64,000 bases of DNA from the NCBI RefSeq assembly GCF_032854445.1, contig NC_088298.1, positions 1,601,474-1,665,473 of the forward strand, read 5' to 3'. Positions 47,148 through 59,032 of the stretch are shown here, one piece after another; within the stretch, counting starts at the first letter, position 1, and each line of letters starts with the position of its first letter. Origin of the DNA: Liolophura sinensis. Its lineage: Eukaryota; Mollusca; Polyplacophora; Chitonida; Chitonidae. The position numbers were made by a program, and so were the translations under genes. The notes below the pieces were generated by a model. The model saw nothing but the letters and a program-made list of their open reading frames with translations, did not search any database and was not told where the DNA came from.

Positions 47148-47882
47148 CTGTAAGTAAAATAAGGAGTCACTTTATTCATTAGGCTCTCTTATTATTTATA
47201 TATAAGTACAATGTCAGGATTTCCTTCAAGAGGTCTTGTGCGATGTCATGCCCCATATGTACATAAGTTTGTGAAGGCATAGAGCCTAAAACACTGACAA
47301 TGTTTAATTGCACAAAATTATCATATTGGCAAAATAAGACCAATAAACAGAATATTGAACAGTGAATGCTAAATACCGTAAATATTGTTCTCATAAAATC
47401 CACCTCTCACTCGAGTACATATGATTATTCACCCTTCACTGTGCAATATCCTCTGCATTTACATGTGTACTGTGGATATACTTGTCTTTAGCCTGCTTCT
47501 AGCCCGTTAGCAGTTTGTCTGTGGTGGGCTTCTGTAATGCGCACTGAATATGTCGTAGAAATTTGCCACAAACTATGTCGGCAGTAATTCTGCATGTTAC
47601 ACACCTTCAGCAGTTGATTAATTCGGCTAAATGTTAAGAAGCATCCTAAAGAAGGCTATGACAGATGTCTAATTACCAGCCTTACTCAGAACCCATCATT
47701 AAATTTACAGGTGCCCTAACAGAGCATATATCCCCAAAATGCCCAAATTATTCACGAGTATTACCTCATAAATTCAACTGGATTGTTAAAAAAAAATTGC
47801 CTACATCCTCACACACTGACAGTACGAAGATTTAATATAAATAACTCTGACACAATAATATTAGTTACATAGTTATTCAGTG

Positions 47883-47925
47883 ATAGAAACAACATTAAAC
47901 CCCAAGAGCTCACTCACTCAGTGAT
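47883..47925 (+). mobile_element. SINE family 2 fragment
   Basis: aacaacattaaaccccaaga + gctcactcactcag matches the 3' end of family 2. Confidence 0.55.
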
Positions 47926-48719
47926 AGGATACGAAAATATGAGGATTAATGACACCATGTATTTGCGTATCCTATCCACTGAGTCACCATGTAACAAATT
48001 TATCCTGCACAGACCCCATCAATTCAGTGCAGAAAACTGATGTTTAGGGTGAATCGCTGCAGCAATGTTGTACCCCCCATCAAAGGGAGATAACCTACTC
48101 AGCAGACACATTTGACGTCATCTGTAGGATTCATGATAGGACACAGATCCCCATTAGAACTTCCGTGTATTTTAGGGTGTAAAGTCTTTTCTTGCTGCCA
48201 GCCTGCCGGTTTTGGTGTACATGCTTGCTATCAAAATGATGTAACTTGTCTAAGCTTTGGGCAGGTATGAGTTTTATTGATGAAAGTTTGAAATTCTGGG
48301 CGAGAGGACACAAGGAGATAGGTGGTGGCGAGGCTGCGAGTGACGTCCCCTTGGAGTTGCTAGGCACCCCTTCCAGCTGCCGGCATGGAAAGGTCCACAT
48401 TTTGACGGTCAACCTATGTCAAGATTTTTATGGCTTCTTTCTCACAGGCTGGGCCAGGTATGCACCAAAGCTTATTGGCCACGGAATGTTTGGACTGAGC
48501 TACAGCGCTAAATGTTAACATTGTCGCTTATGGAAAATTAATTGGAGTCTGTGGCCAGAACATAACTGTATACCCCACGTGAACGTTGTTGTCCAATGAA
48601 AAGCAGAGTATTTTGTCTGATGCAGGATAAATTGGTATATAAGGCATTAACATCAGGTTTCTTATTAACTGAAAATATTTTGGTCCACATTAGGCTCCCG
48701 AAAGCATGCCCATATTGAA

Positions 48720-48924
48720 TTAGGCTGTTTTACGCTGTACTCAAGAATATTTCACTTATACGATGGCAGCCAGCATTATGGTGGGTGGCAACCGGGCTAG
48801 ACCTTCCCACTTATGGCCGGAGAGAAAGCCAGCATGCGCTGAACTCAAAGCGACCGCATTGGTGAGAGACTCCTGGGCCATTACGCTGCGCTAGCGCGCT
48901 AACCAACTGAGCCACAGAGGTCCC
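48720..48924 (-). mobile_element. SINE family 1 with intact A box and 12-bp target-site duplication
   Basis: Flanked by gcccatattgaa at 48708-48719 and 48925-48936. The minus-strand head gggacctctgtggctcagtt + ggttagcgcgctagcgc has a textbook tRNA-type A box (tggctcagttgg). The B box is degenerate (gagttcagcgc). An internal deletion removes the 'aacccacgaccatccgcagg' part. Confidence 0.93.
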
Positions 48925-49370
48925 GCCCATATTGAAAGGCTGTATTTGATACTTCGCATGTACTGAGTGTGTCGTATACAAATTCTTTATGTTTAAAAAT
49001 ATCTAATAAATATTCAACTACACTGTACAGCACTAGCCTGCAACATTGTCTTAATTTGCCACTAAGATACGGAGCCAACTGTGCAGATTGTCCGTCAAAC
49101 ATCAGGATCTCAGTCCATACTCGACCAGGACACCATGCGAGGCATCACAAGGAACTAACACACACTCCGGGACTAACGTGTGTTCTAATCGCAAATGACA
49201 CCGTCTGACCCACGTGTCAGAAACTGAAGTTTACAGGTACATGTGCATTACATCACCTACCATGCATATGTCAAGATTTATACCTCAAGACAGGTGTGAA
49301 GAAAAAAAAAATTGTTTTCATATCAATACTGGAATGCTCATACCCGTATCCTATTGGCTGAGTATAATTT

Positions 49371-49432
49371 ATGTATTTATTTGATTGGTGATTTATGCCG
49401 TACTGAAGAATATTTTACTTACACCACAGTGG
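49371..49432 (-). mobile_element. SINE family 1, short 3' fragment
   Basis: tatttatttgattggtgatt + tatgccgtactgaagaatat + tttacttacaccacagtggc. Confidence 0.8.
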
Positions 49433-50777
49433 CCATTGACTATAAACTCTTACACATACATGACCCTAACCTGGGTATATTACACGTACTTGTATGTTGT
49501 ATTATTCCCAGGTATTTCCTTCCATTCTCAGTTATAATATTGTTATTATGCTCCTGTATATATCACATCTATTTAAAGCTCAGTGACACGGCAAAAATCA
49601 ATAATAGGTCTATAAAAGGCAGACCTGTAATCCGGAGTAAAACACAGAGATCAAGGATTAGCTGCTCTCCATCTGCCACCATACAGTCCATATTGTGTGT
49701 GTAGAACAGCAACACAAATAGGTGCCTGAATGCGCAGGATATGTACAGCACTATCAGCGAGAACCAAATGACATATGCTTTAAGAATGCATGCAGATCAG
49801 TTCCAACATGGCCGTGTATTTCTTGTTCATTTAATTCTCTACTGCTTTTATCAACAAAAGCTGTCAAGTGAAATATTTCTATCCAAATCCCCAAAATTCT
49901 CCTGACCCTTACACTAATTCTTCTAATTTTCTGGGACAGACAGCAGTAGGGTTGAAAGTTGAATATTACATTTCTTTGCCAGCTTTTTGGAAAAGTAAAG
50001 TATGTTGTTCATTAGATGGTCTAACCATGTGAGAAAGAAGATACTCAATATTCCTGCTACAACTGCATATATATTGCCTAAAATGAGCAGCCCTGAGGTG
50101 TCCTAAAAATGAGAAGAAATAGGGTATTCATAAACGGGGTATTTTTGCCATCAAAGCTAGACTAGATACACTGAAAATTTTCATCCCCGCAGAAATATGC
50201 CATTTTCAGACCAATTAAAGGCATGGCTTTTGGTCCAGTATGATATAATACTTAACAGAAGAACGAACGACTGACTTCACATTCTTAAATTACTGCACAC
50301 TGTACATGCATGATTAAAATACGTGTGTTAACATGGGTTCACTCAATTTGATGCATAATTTTGTACAATTTTTTGTAACTTTTTATTTATGAGATTACCA
50401 AAATCTTTTCCAAGTGACCCTTTAGTATTTTAGGCAAGTTTAGTCAAAAGCTAAAAAAGAAAAAAATTTTTTCACTGTCTTCCATAAATTTGATACTTCA
50501 AGATCACTCGTTGGAGATGCTCTAAATCCCAGCACAATGGGATACATACAGCACCCAAATAAGATAAAGCTTTTGGCTCAACGGGTTACTCACGGTGTAA
50601 GCCTATCTTTTTGGTACTGAAGATACCTAGCCAACCTAGGTACTGTTGCTAGTCCAATGATCGGTACAGTTCCTAGCCCAAATGGGGAAGATCTACATAG
50701 ACTGCTTACTGTTTCTGTCCCCAGAGGGCACTGCTTTTAGCACAGTAGGGTATTAAGCCCAATAGTAAAGGATTGTG

Positions 50778-51247
50778 ACAGTTTCTGGCTCGATAAGATA
50801 AGCTGTTTCTGGTTCAATAGGACAAGTTGTTTCTAGTTCACTAGGACGTGCCGTTTATGGTTTAATAGTACATGCTGTTTCTGGTTCAATAGGACAAGCT
50901 GTTTCTGGTTCAATAGGGCAAGCCGCTTCTGGTTCAATAGCATATACTGTTTCTGGTTCAACAAGATATGCTGTTTCTGATTAAATAGGACAAGCTGTTT
51001 CTGGTTCAAAAAGGATAAGCTATTTCTGGTTCAATAGGACATGCTGTTTCTGGTTTTATAGGACAAGCTGTTTCTGATTCAACAGGATATGCTGTTTCTG
51101 GTTCAACAGGATATGCTTTTTCTGGTTCAACAGGACAAGCTGTTTCTGGTTTTATAGGAAAAGCTGTTTCTGATTCTATAGGACAAGCTGTTTCTGGTTT
51201 TATAGGACAAGCTGTTTCTGCTTCAGCAGGACATACTGTTTCTGGCA
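50778..51247. repeat. 24-bp minisatellite, about 19 copies
   Basis: Unit ctggttcaataggacaagct + gttt, with variants ttttatagg and aacaggatatg. The minus strand reads as octapeptides of the PVEPETAC type for 89 codons. No gene context. Confidence 0.93.
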
Positions 51248-51663
51248 TATACACATATATACCATTTATAGACACTTACCATCACACAATACCACTCATC
51301 TTTTAATACAATTCTAATTTTTAACACAATATTACACAATGAATAGTTAACAGTCCAGCAAATCTGCATTTTGATTCAAATGAGAGGTTCTTAAACATTT
51401 AATGATACACAAATAATGTAAACTAAATGCACGTGTAGCTGAAGATGTGTTACTGAGCCATAGTTTTCCAAAACTACAACTTTTATACTACATGTATGTT
51501 GACTAAGTCAACCCAATGAATGAATCGTATGTTATATGATATATCACTGACAGACGTCCAAGAAACCTCACAACCATTTTAGAAACCTCAATATGCGATC
51601 TAGTTTTAGTCTGTATAATAATATAACAGACTGCAGTCAGTTTCCATGCACTATTTTGTATTC

Positions 51664-51830
51664 ATTTAATTATTTGATTATTTGATTTCATGACGGTGAC
51701 CTGCATTATGGTGGGAGGAAGCCAAGCAGAGTCTGCAGGAAACTTATGACCAATCTGCAGAATGCTGACAGGCCTTCCCATGTAGAACCGAAGAGAAAAC
51801 CACCATGGGTTGGAATTGAACATGCAACAT
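51664..51830 (-). mobile_element. SINE family 1, diverged
   Basis: gtgacctgcattatggtggg, aggaagccaagcagagtctg, caggccttcccatgtagaac, ggttggaattgaacatg. Confidence 0.75.
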
Positions 51831-52008
51831 TTGCTTGGAAACATTTAAGATCACAATACGGTACATTAGTAGCAATATGGTACATTTGTACATGTATACA
51901 CATTTGGTTCATGCACTCTTTACACAACAATACACAGGTGTGTTAACTGCAGTAGCACTTTATAAAACAATACATGTATGGGTATTAGATCCATAGTTCT
52001 ACACTTAC

Positions 52009-52135
52009 GTTTTGACGTGAATACATGGAAGTAAGTCGATTTGAAATTATCCGCAGACATGGTTTGCGCATCCTTACGCCATTCCTCAGAAGCGCTTGTT
52101 GCAGTTACCTGTATTTCAGTTGTGCTAACAACCAT
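52009..52135 (-). CDS. candidate first coding exon of the SVIL transcript
   Basis: A minus-strand ATG at 52135 in good start context (A at -3, G at +4) opens a frame reading MVVSTTEIQVTATSASEEW then RKDAQTMSADNFKSTYFHVF. It reaches an excellent donor, AAAAC|GTAAGT, in phase 1. That phase is what exon 46919-47147 requires, and strand and order agree. I do not recognise the peptide as a known supervillin N-terminus, so assignment rests on phase, donor and start context only. An earlier GTAACT after ATACAG is an alternative donor. Confidence 0.35.
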
Positions 52136-53789
52136 AGTGACCAGGTGTGTATGTACAGCAACTCGTCAGCGGGGAAATCCAGCTACGTAAAAACCTACAT
52201 GTACTGCTCAGGTGTGTCTCTGCATCTGTCCAATCTCAGCTGGAACAAATCTCTATCATACCTGACAGGTGTAAATTTACCTCCGTGAAATCTCAGGGAA
52301 GACACGAGCAGGCTTAACAATACCAAACTGAATAGCTACATCGGACAGTTTCCAGTGTTACAGTTACACAGCTAAGGGAGATACACCTGCCCTAGCCTGA
52401 TCAGCTCACCACACTTGTATTACACACCTTAGCTTCTCCTGATTACCTGTGGGGTGGTGCTTGGGCAAGGTGGGGGAGTTATCTATTATACATGTGTCTC
52501 TCTCCACTCAAAGTGAGAATTAAACAACCTGCTCGATACTTAATTCCCAAGCTTTCCCCTGTAGAACTTTTAGCAGTACTACACACAGGCCTTATACTAA
52601 GTCTGTCACTGAGCATGTGGCCGATAAACGCGATCAAATTACCAAATTCCTACGCAGCAAGTTTGTCTGTATTACACTCTTTTCAGATCATCAGTAACCA
52701 GTGGTGACAGCATCTTTTCAGTTTACATCCATGGACACACATATACATGGGATTTGTCAGACACCAGTACTGATCATTGCCAATAATCCAATTCCTGTAT
52801 ATAAGGGGCAGCAAGGTATTATGATAGTTCACATACCTTTATCTTCCTACATCACAAGCAAATCAAGAGTCAAGCAAACTGTCACACAAAATACGCTCCG
52901 TGCCAGTTTCTTATTCTGATGTATGATGGGTTAATACATTGCTCACGCAAAAATCCACAGGTATATGTACAATTCTGGAATCCATCTTCCAGCACGCGCA
53001 CTTATATACAGTCAGTGAAGACCTCAGATTCGGATTGTCGAGCTGACAGCTGAAATACATGTGTACATGTCAGACTGTCACTTCTATAATCCAGCTGACT
53101 CGTCCATATGCCACAGCATTGATCGTCACGCATCTGTGACAGCTACTACAACGACGACAACCATGTTTGTCAAGCCTCACCTGCTTCACGTCCCTTAATT
53201 ACAGGTATCACGTTCACTGCGGTGAAGCGACCTGTGACACACTTGACCAGTGGTCAGTCTGACCAGCATGCGTGCGTGTCCAGGGCACTGTTCCAGGGCC
53301 ATGCTAGCTTACCTGAGTGTAGACCTAAGGGGCCAGTTTGCTCTAATTACAGGTAAGGTGTTGTTGACAAGCCTATCGTATTGCTGTATCCCTTAGACTT
53401 AGCACAACACACATACCACTATACGGATTACAATGTAGCAACCCGCACCCTACAGCTAATACTCAGGTGGGCAGTTTAGACCAGGTAGATGTATAGGACT
53501 CAAACATGCACACCTGGCAAAGCAAACGCTTCTACATGCAATGGAAGAATCTAAAATTTCCGCACAACACTCAGCCCACCTGCACCTTTGAGAAGAAAAA
53601 ATCAATAATCTATGAATTTTAACACCTGAAAATGCTTACTCAATAAAGTCGCTGCTGCACGTTAAGCAATCAATAACATCCCCTGTTTGTTTGCCTTGGG
53701 ATCGCAGATAACACACGCAAACTTGTAAAGGCTGCACCTTGGAACATTTATTAACTCCACTGCTTTGAGTATTGCATTTCACCTGAAGT

Positions 53790-54790
53790 TCAGTATGTAA
53801 AAATGCACTTCAGAAGCACATAAAGGCCTTTGAGCGCTGTATTTCACCTTAAGTTTGGCATGTAAAATCATACTTTCAGAAGCACATAAAGGCCTTTGAG
53901 CGCTGTATTTAACCTCAAGTTTGGCATGTAAAATCATACTTTCAGAAGCACATAAAAGCCTTTGAGTGCTGTATTTAACCTCAAGTTTGGCATGTAAAAT
54001 CATACTTTCAGAAGCACATAAAAGCCTTTGAGCGCTGTATTTAACCTTAAGTTTGGCATGTAAAATCGTACTTTCAGAAGCACATAAAGGCCTCTGAGCG
54101 CTGTATTTCACCTTAAGTTTGGCATGTAAAATCGTACTTTCAGAAGCACATAAAGGCCTTTGAGCGCAGTATTTCACCTTAAGTTTGGCATGTAAAATCG
54201 TACTTTCAGAAGCACATAAAGGCCTTTGAGCGCTGTATTTAACCTCAAGTTTGGCATGTAAAATCATACTTTCAGAAGCACATAAAGGCCTTTGAGCGCT
54301 GTATTTCACCTTAAGTTTGGCATGTAAAAATGCACTTTCAGAAGCACATAAAAGCCTTTGAGTGCTGTATTTAACCTCAAGTTTGGCATGTAAAATCGTA
54401 CTTTCAGAAGCACATAAAGGCCTTTGAGCACTGTATTTAACCTTAAGTTTGGCATGTAAAATCATACTTTTAGAAGCACATAAAAGCCTTTGAGCACTGT
54501 ATTTAACCTTAAGTTTGGCATGTAAAATCATACTTTCAGAAGCACATAAAGGCCTTTGAGTGCTGTATTTCACCTTAAGTTTGGCATGTAAAATCATACT
54601 TTTAGAAGCACATAAAAGCCTTTGAGCACTGTATTTAACCTCAAGTTTGGCATGTAAAATCATACTTTCAGAAGCACATAAAGGCCTTTGAGTGCTGTAT
54701 TTCACCTTAAGTTTGGCATGTAAAATCATACTTTTAAAAGCACATAAAGGCCTTTGAGTGCTGTATTTAACCTCAAGTTTGGCAGGTAAA
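53790..54790. repeat. 66-bp minisatellite derived from family C, about 15 copies
   Basis: Unit gtatttcaccttaagtttgg + catgtaaaatcatactttca + gaagcacataaaggcctttg + agcgct. The unit is the left terminal sequence of the dispersed family C element. The minus strand is open for 316 codons because 66 is divisible by three. Confidence 0.94.
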
Positions 54791-55203
54791 AATGTACTAT
54801 TTCACCTAAAGTTTTGTACGTGTAATGTATGTAAAAATGTAGTATTTCACCTAAAGTTTTGTACGTGTAATGTTTGTAAAAATGTACTCTTTCACCTAAA
54901 GTTTTGTACGTGTAATGTATGTAAAAATGTACTATTTCACCTAAAGTTTTGTACGTGTAATGTATGTAAAAATGTACTATTTCACCTAAAGTTTTGTACG
55001 TGTAATGTATGTAAAAATGTACTATTTCACCTAAAGTTTTGTACGTGTAATGTATGTAAAAATGTACTATTTCACCTAAAGTTTTGTACGTGTAATGTAT
55101 GTAAAAATGTACTATTTCACCTAAAGTTTTGTACGTGTAATGTATGTAAAAATGTACTATTTCACCTAAGGTTTTGTTCGTGTAATGTATGTAAAAATGC
55201 ACA
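54791..55203. repeat. 45-bp minisatellite derived from family C, 9 copies
   Basis: Unit ctatttcacctaaagttttg + tacgtgtaatgtatgtaaaa + atgta. It directly follows the 66-bp array and grew from the same terminal sequence with a different period. Family C internal sequence resumes at 55204. Confidence 0.94.
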
Positions 55204-55399
55204 TTAACGTCTTTAAATGAAATTTCGATGCTAGCTCTGAAGTTTTTTCTGAAAGATTAACCAAATTTCACAAAAAACTACTAAGTGGCCTGGTAAAGTG
55301 GACGACTCTATCAGAATCAAGCAAATTATGTCACCTAAAAATGCTAAGCCTTAAGGAAATATTGTAGTAAATTTAAAACCCTTATAGACATGCATGTAC

Positions 55400-55792
55400 A
55401 GAGGTTGTAATACTGATGCCCACAGTACACACATATACACATGCATGTACACATGATGTAATCCTGATGTCCACAGTACACACACATGCATGTACAGAGG
55501 TTGTAATACTGATGCCCACAGTACACACATATACACATGCATGTACACATGATGTAATACTGATGTCCACAGTACACACACATGCATGTACAGAGGTTGT
55601 AATACTGATGCCCACAGTACACACATATACACATGCATGTACACATGATGTAATACTGATGTCCACAGTACACACACATGCATGTACACATGATGTAATA
55701 CTGATGCCCACTGTACACACATATACACATACATGTACACATGATGTAATACTGATGCCCAGAGTACACAAATACACATGTATGTACACATG
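55400..55792. repeat. dimeric 51+45-bp minisatellite
   Basis: Alternating units: a 51-bp type with acacatatacacatgcatg and acacatgatgtaatac, and a 45-bp type with acacacatgcatgtacagag and gttgtaatac. About four dimers of 96 bp. All frames with long stretches of CTCM/VHTYTH are repeat shadows. Confidence 0.92.
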
Positions 55793-55805
55793 TGTTGAAA
55801 TCTAT

Positions 55806-56058
55806 AGTTCTTGGTCACTTGTGTGTAATTTGACTTGGTTCTTGGTTGCTTAGTGTGTAATCTGACTTGGTTCTTGGTTGCTTAGTGTGTAATCTGACTT
55901 GGTTCTTGGTTGCTTAGTGTGTAATCTGACTTGGTTCTTGGTTGCTTAGTGTGTAATCTGACTTGGTTCTAGGTTGCTTAGAGTGTAATCTGACTTGGTT
56001 CTTGGTTGCTTAGTGTGTAATCTGACTTGGTTCTTAGTCACTTGGTTTGTAACTTGGC
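55806..56058. repeat. 32-bp minisatellite, about 7 copies
   Basis: Unit cttggttcttggttgcttag + tgtgtaatctga. Begins 14 bp after the dimeric array. Confidence 0.94.
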
Positions 56059-57255
56059 TTCATGCATACACTCTGCACCTGCTGAAACATCAGAACTTGT
56101 GCTTAGTAATTAAGCAGCTTAAGTCTTGACTGAAATCATAAATTTTAAATTGAAATAAAAATTTAAAAAATTATGGTCGGTGCATTATTGTACAGTAAAG
56201 AATTGGTGTACAAATTCTAAAACTTCCTAGAATACTGCAGAATAGTGCACCGGCTCCAACTTTTTAAAAAAATTTATATTTCAATTTAAAATTTCAGATT
56301 TCAATTAACACCTTAATAGTAGCTGTGTTAGAATGGGCCCTCACAAGTGTTGGGATCCGACATGAATGTGATGAACCACATGCTCTTTCTCCTTATAGAA
56401 AGTCTCAGTATTTGACTACTAAGAATGTTTATACACTGTCATCAGCAGCATACGATCAGCTTCAAGTGCTAGACTAGTGACCATCATGCAAGATTCATTA
56501 CAGGGAAATTTATGATGTCAACAAAGGTCACTTTTCCTTACACAGTGATAGCAACAAAAGGGTTCCCACTCAACATTCGAAAAATTTTGAATATGCAAAT
56601 TAGGCAATGATGGCACAATCAGGTACTGCACCAATGGATTTTAACGATCTTGTCATGATTATTAGAATATCTACAGTAGCAAGCCAGACAGTATCCAAAC
56701 ACAACATGAACAACAACAACGACAAAAAGCTTTCTGCCCTCAAACAGGATGGCCTGGCTCTCTGATATCAGCACCCAGCCAGCACACAAGTCTGGCAGAG
56801 TTTAGACATACTTCTACATGTGTGCCTTTGTAAAGTTGACTCATTGTTGAAGTCAAAGTGAAAATCAAACAGTTCTGTATGCCCTTCGTGTTTTGCATGC
56901 AGCTCTTTCTTAGAGCAGACCCCACAAAAGCAACAGGCAAACCAGCCACACAATTCCTGCATTTGTTCACTGTTTTTCATTTACAGTCAGGCAACACCAA
57001 TTTTATTTCCTGCTTTACGGGTAAGCTTATGTCTAACCTTGATAATTCTTGTGGTTTTTTCCCATATTTCCAATCATGCAAATAAGTCATCACCAGGAAA
57101 AAAATTGCTGGGACAGTCCACATTTCCCACAAACATGACAATTTAAATTGGCGTGGCCTTACAAATGTTTTGTGGAAATGAGACATACATCAGGCCATTG
57201 GTAATTGTCAATTCGTTTCTTATCACGTAACTGTGTTAACCATTATAAGCCATTG

Positions 57256-57350
57256 GGGCTTACTGCTCTGCCTGGTTTCCTCCCAAAATAATGCCAGCCG
57301 CCATCATATAAGCAAAATCTTCTTGGAAATACCGATCAAATAAAACATAA
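57256..57350 (+). mobile_element. SINE family 1, 5'-truncated
   Basis: ctctgcctggtttcctccca, aaataatgccagccgccatc, atataagcaaaatcttcttg, ataccgatcaaataaaacat. Confidence 0.78.
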
Positions 57351-57470
57351 ATACGCCATACTGTATTCAAACAAAAATAAACAAGGATAATATCTTGCTG
57401 GGAAAATGTAAGTTTCAGCACCGCAAGCTATATTTTTTGACCTTTACTTGCATGTCAAAATGCAAATGTT

Positions 57471-57713
57471 TATTTATTTATTTGATTGGTGTTTTACGCC
57501 GTGCTCAAGAATATTTCACTTATACAACGGCAGCCAACATTATGGTGGGAGAAAAATGGGTAGAACCTGGGAGAAACCCCCGACCATCTGCCGCTTAAGG
57601 GCAGACCTTCCCACTTACAGCTGGAAAAGGAAGCCAGCATGAGCTGGGCTTGAACTCACAGCGACCACATTGGTGAGAAGCTCCTGGATCATTACACTGC
57701 GCCATGGAGGTGC
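57471..57713 (-). mobile_element. SINE family 1, full length with 15-bp target-site duplication
   Basis: Flanked by caaaatgcaaatgtt at 57456-57470 and 57714-57728. Tail tatttatttatttgattggt; body; head with gagctgggcttgaactcaca, gcgaccacattggtgagaag and a shortened gcgccatggaggtgc. Confidence 0.93.
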
Positions 57714-57783
57714 CAAAATGCAAATGTTCTTATGTTTACAAGATTAACACAATCAAATTAAAGCGACCATTTGAATCCATCAG

Positions 57784-58030
57784 GTGGGGCCTCGATCTGC
57801 GGGTGAGGGGGTTAGCCAGGAGCCTTCCACCAATGTGTTTGCTGTGAGTTCAAGTCCAGCTCAGGCTGGCTTCTTCTCTGGACGTATGTGGGAAGGTCTA
57901 CCAGCAGCCTGCGTTTGGCTGTGGGTTTCCATCGGTCATTTCTTGGTTTCCTCCAACAATAATGCTGGCTGCTGTCATATAAGTGAAATATTCCTGAGCG
58001 TGGCGTAAAACACCCAATCAAAAAACAAAT
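57784..58030 (+). mobile_element. SINE family 1, near full length
   Basis: Head tggggcctcgatctgcgggt ... gggttagccaggagccttcc, then a B-box-like gtgagttcaagtccagc, body, then gcgtggcgtaaaacacccaa + tcaaaaaac. Head to head with the copy at 57471-57713. Confidence 0.88.
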
Positions 58031-58105
58031 CAACTAAATTAAATCAATTCATCAATCTCATTCTGTTATATTCTCAGCATTCATATCTATCAGGATATTC
58101 TGTTG

Positions 58106-58390
58106 GCTTCTTTCAGAGGCATTTAGGAGCTCGGGTGGTATAGACTAACAGAGGCATTTCTTATGGAAGATCGCGCCTACAATGACCTCATCAGATTAGA
58201 CAGTGACTGCCTTAATCCCTAAAGCCAATATCCAATGTTACATTGTTGCCTGTTTTTGACACCACTCACTCTCTTACTGTATATATGTTGACTTTTGTTC
58301 ATATTGTTTAATAACGATGTAAGAACCTACATCGAAACGTCACCAACACAATAAATTCAGGAGTTGTTATCCATAAGAAATGCCTCTGTT
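58106..58390. mobile_element. short element with inverted repeats and 14-bp flanking duplication
   Basis: aggatattctgttg is repeated perfectly at 58092-58105 and 58391-58404. Inside, ctaacagaggcatttcttat + gga (58145-58167) is the exact complement of 58370-58392. A second short copy, agaggcattt, stands at 58122. No frame of interest; family not recognised. Confidence 0.7.
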
Positions 58391-59032
58391 AGGATATTCT
58401 GTTGTTTGTGTTGATTTGTTCACATGCATAGATATATGCAAGATTTTCCTTGTGATATCTCTACAATATTTCCCTACAGGTGCAAAATTTCACTGGGAGA
58501 TGAAAATGGATTATGTCTTTTACAGGGAAAATTTTCATTACAAAGTCTGTAAGATACGACCAGCTACAAAGAAACAAATAACTAAACTAACATAGCCTAA
58601 AAGTGAGTTTGTATAGCCCTTCTCTTTCCCTTGGAGCCTCCATCCCCTTCATCCCCGAACATCAACCCATAACATACTTCACTTGATATGCAGCATGAGA
58701 CATGATTTATAAGATAAAGTTCTTCTGTGAAATTCTTTGAGGCGCTACTAACTTGCAAGAAGCAAATAATTAACATGGAAACAGGTCCCTTTGCTCCCTC
58801 CTCCTTTCTCGCCATGAGGAATCTAAGAGACAACAATGACATTGCTATTTGCACAATGGGAAAACTCAAAGCTACAAGGAATACAACTGGCACTGTCAGC
58901 TGACAAGTAGCACATATCAAACATCTGACAGCGATGGCAAGTCACATTCTCATAAGTCTATTAAGCCTTCATTTGTATACTTTACAACCGGTTGATGCTA
59001 AACTAAAAATGCCACAGGATAGCTGACAATGT

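Larger units (their letters stand above)
47148..50777. other. upstream of the first firm SVIL exon
   Basis: Contains the SINEs at 48720 and 49371 and a SINE family 2 fragment. A GC-richer patch at 48250-48520 is open on both strands, but I could not connect it to splice sites or a family. Confidence 0.45.
51248..53764. other. possible 5' region of SVIL
   Basis: Apart from the SINE at 51664 and the candidate exon 52009-52135, the DNA is low in repeats and has no array, unlike its surroundings. That would suit a promoter or 5' region. No core promoter motif could be defended. Confidence 0.4.
53765..55375 (+). mobile_element. family C element expanded by two internal minisatellites
   Basis: Left terminus tgcatttcacctgaagttca near 53773. 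Then the 66-bp array and the 45-bp array, then ordinary family C interior from 55204 (tttaaatgaaatttcgatgc, tctgaaagattaaccaaatt, atcagaatcaagcaaattat), and the right end aaaatgctaagccttaagg. Confidence 0.8.
56059..59032. other. no gene; SINE cluster in the middle
   Basis: Unique-looking DNA at 56.06-57.25 and 58.4-59.0 kb around three SINEs and the element at 58106. Confidence 0.5.

Noticed and set aside
48246-48518. 90-codon plus-strand frame in a GC-richer patch
   Set aside because: The opposite strand is also open, no family is recognised, and no intron boundaries could be set.
48880-48924. Functional tRNA gene
   Set aside because: A perfect A-box sequence is present, but it belongs to the SINE head; the B box is degenerate and no cloverleaf can be completed.
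53779-54729. 316-codon minus-strand frame as a gene
   Set aside because: Reading of the 66-bp array derived from a mobile element terminus.
55344-55853. Small Cys/His-rich peptides (MCICVYSGHQYY..., VHTYTHACTHDV...) as zinc-binding proteins
   Set aside because: All are frames of the dimeric 51+45-bp array; up to four overlapping frames are open simultaneously.
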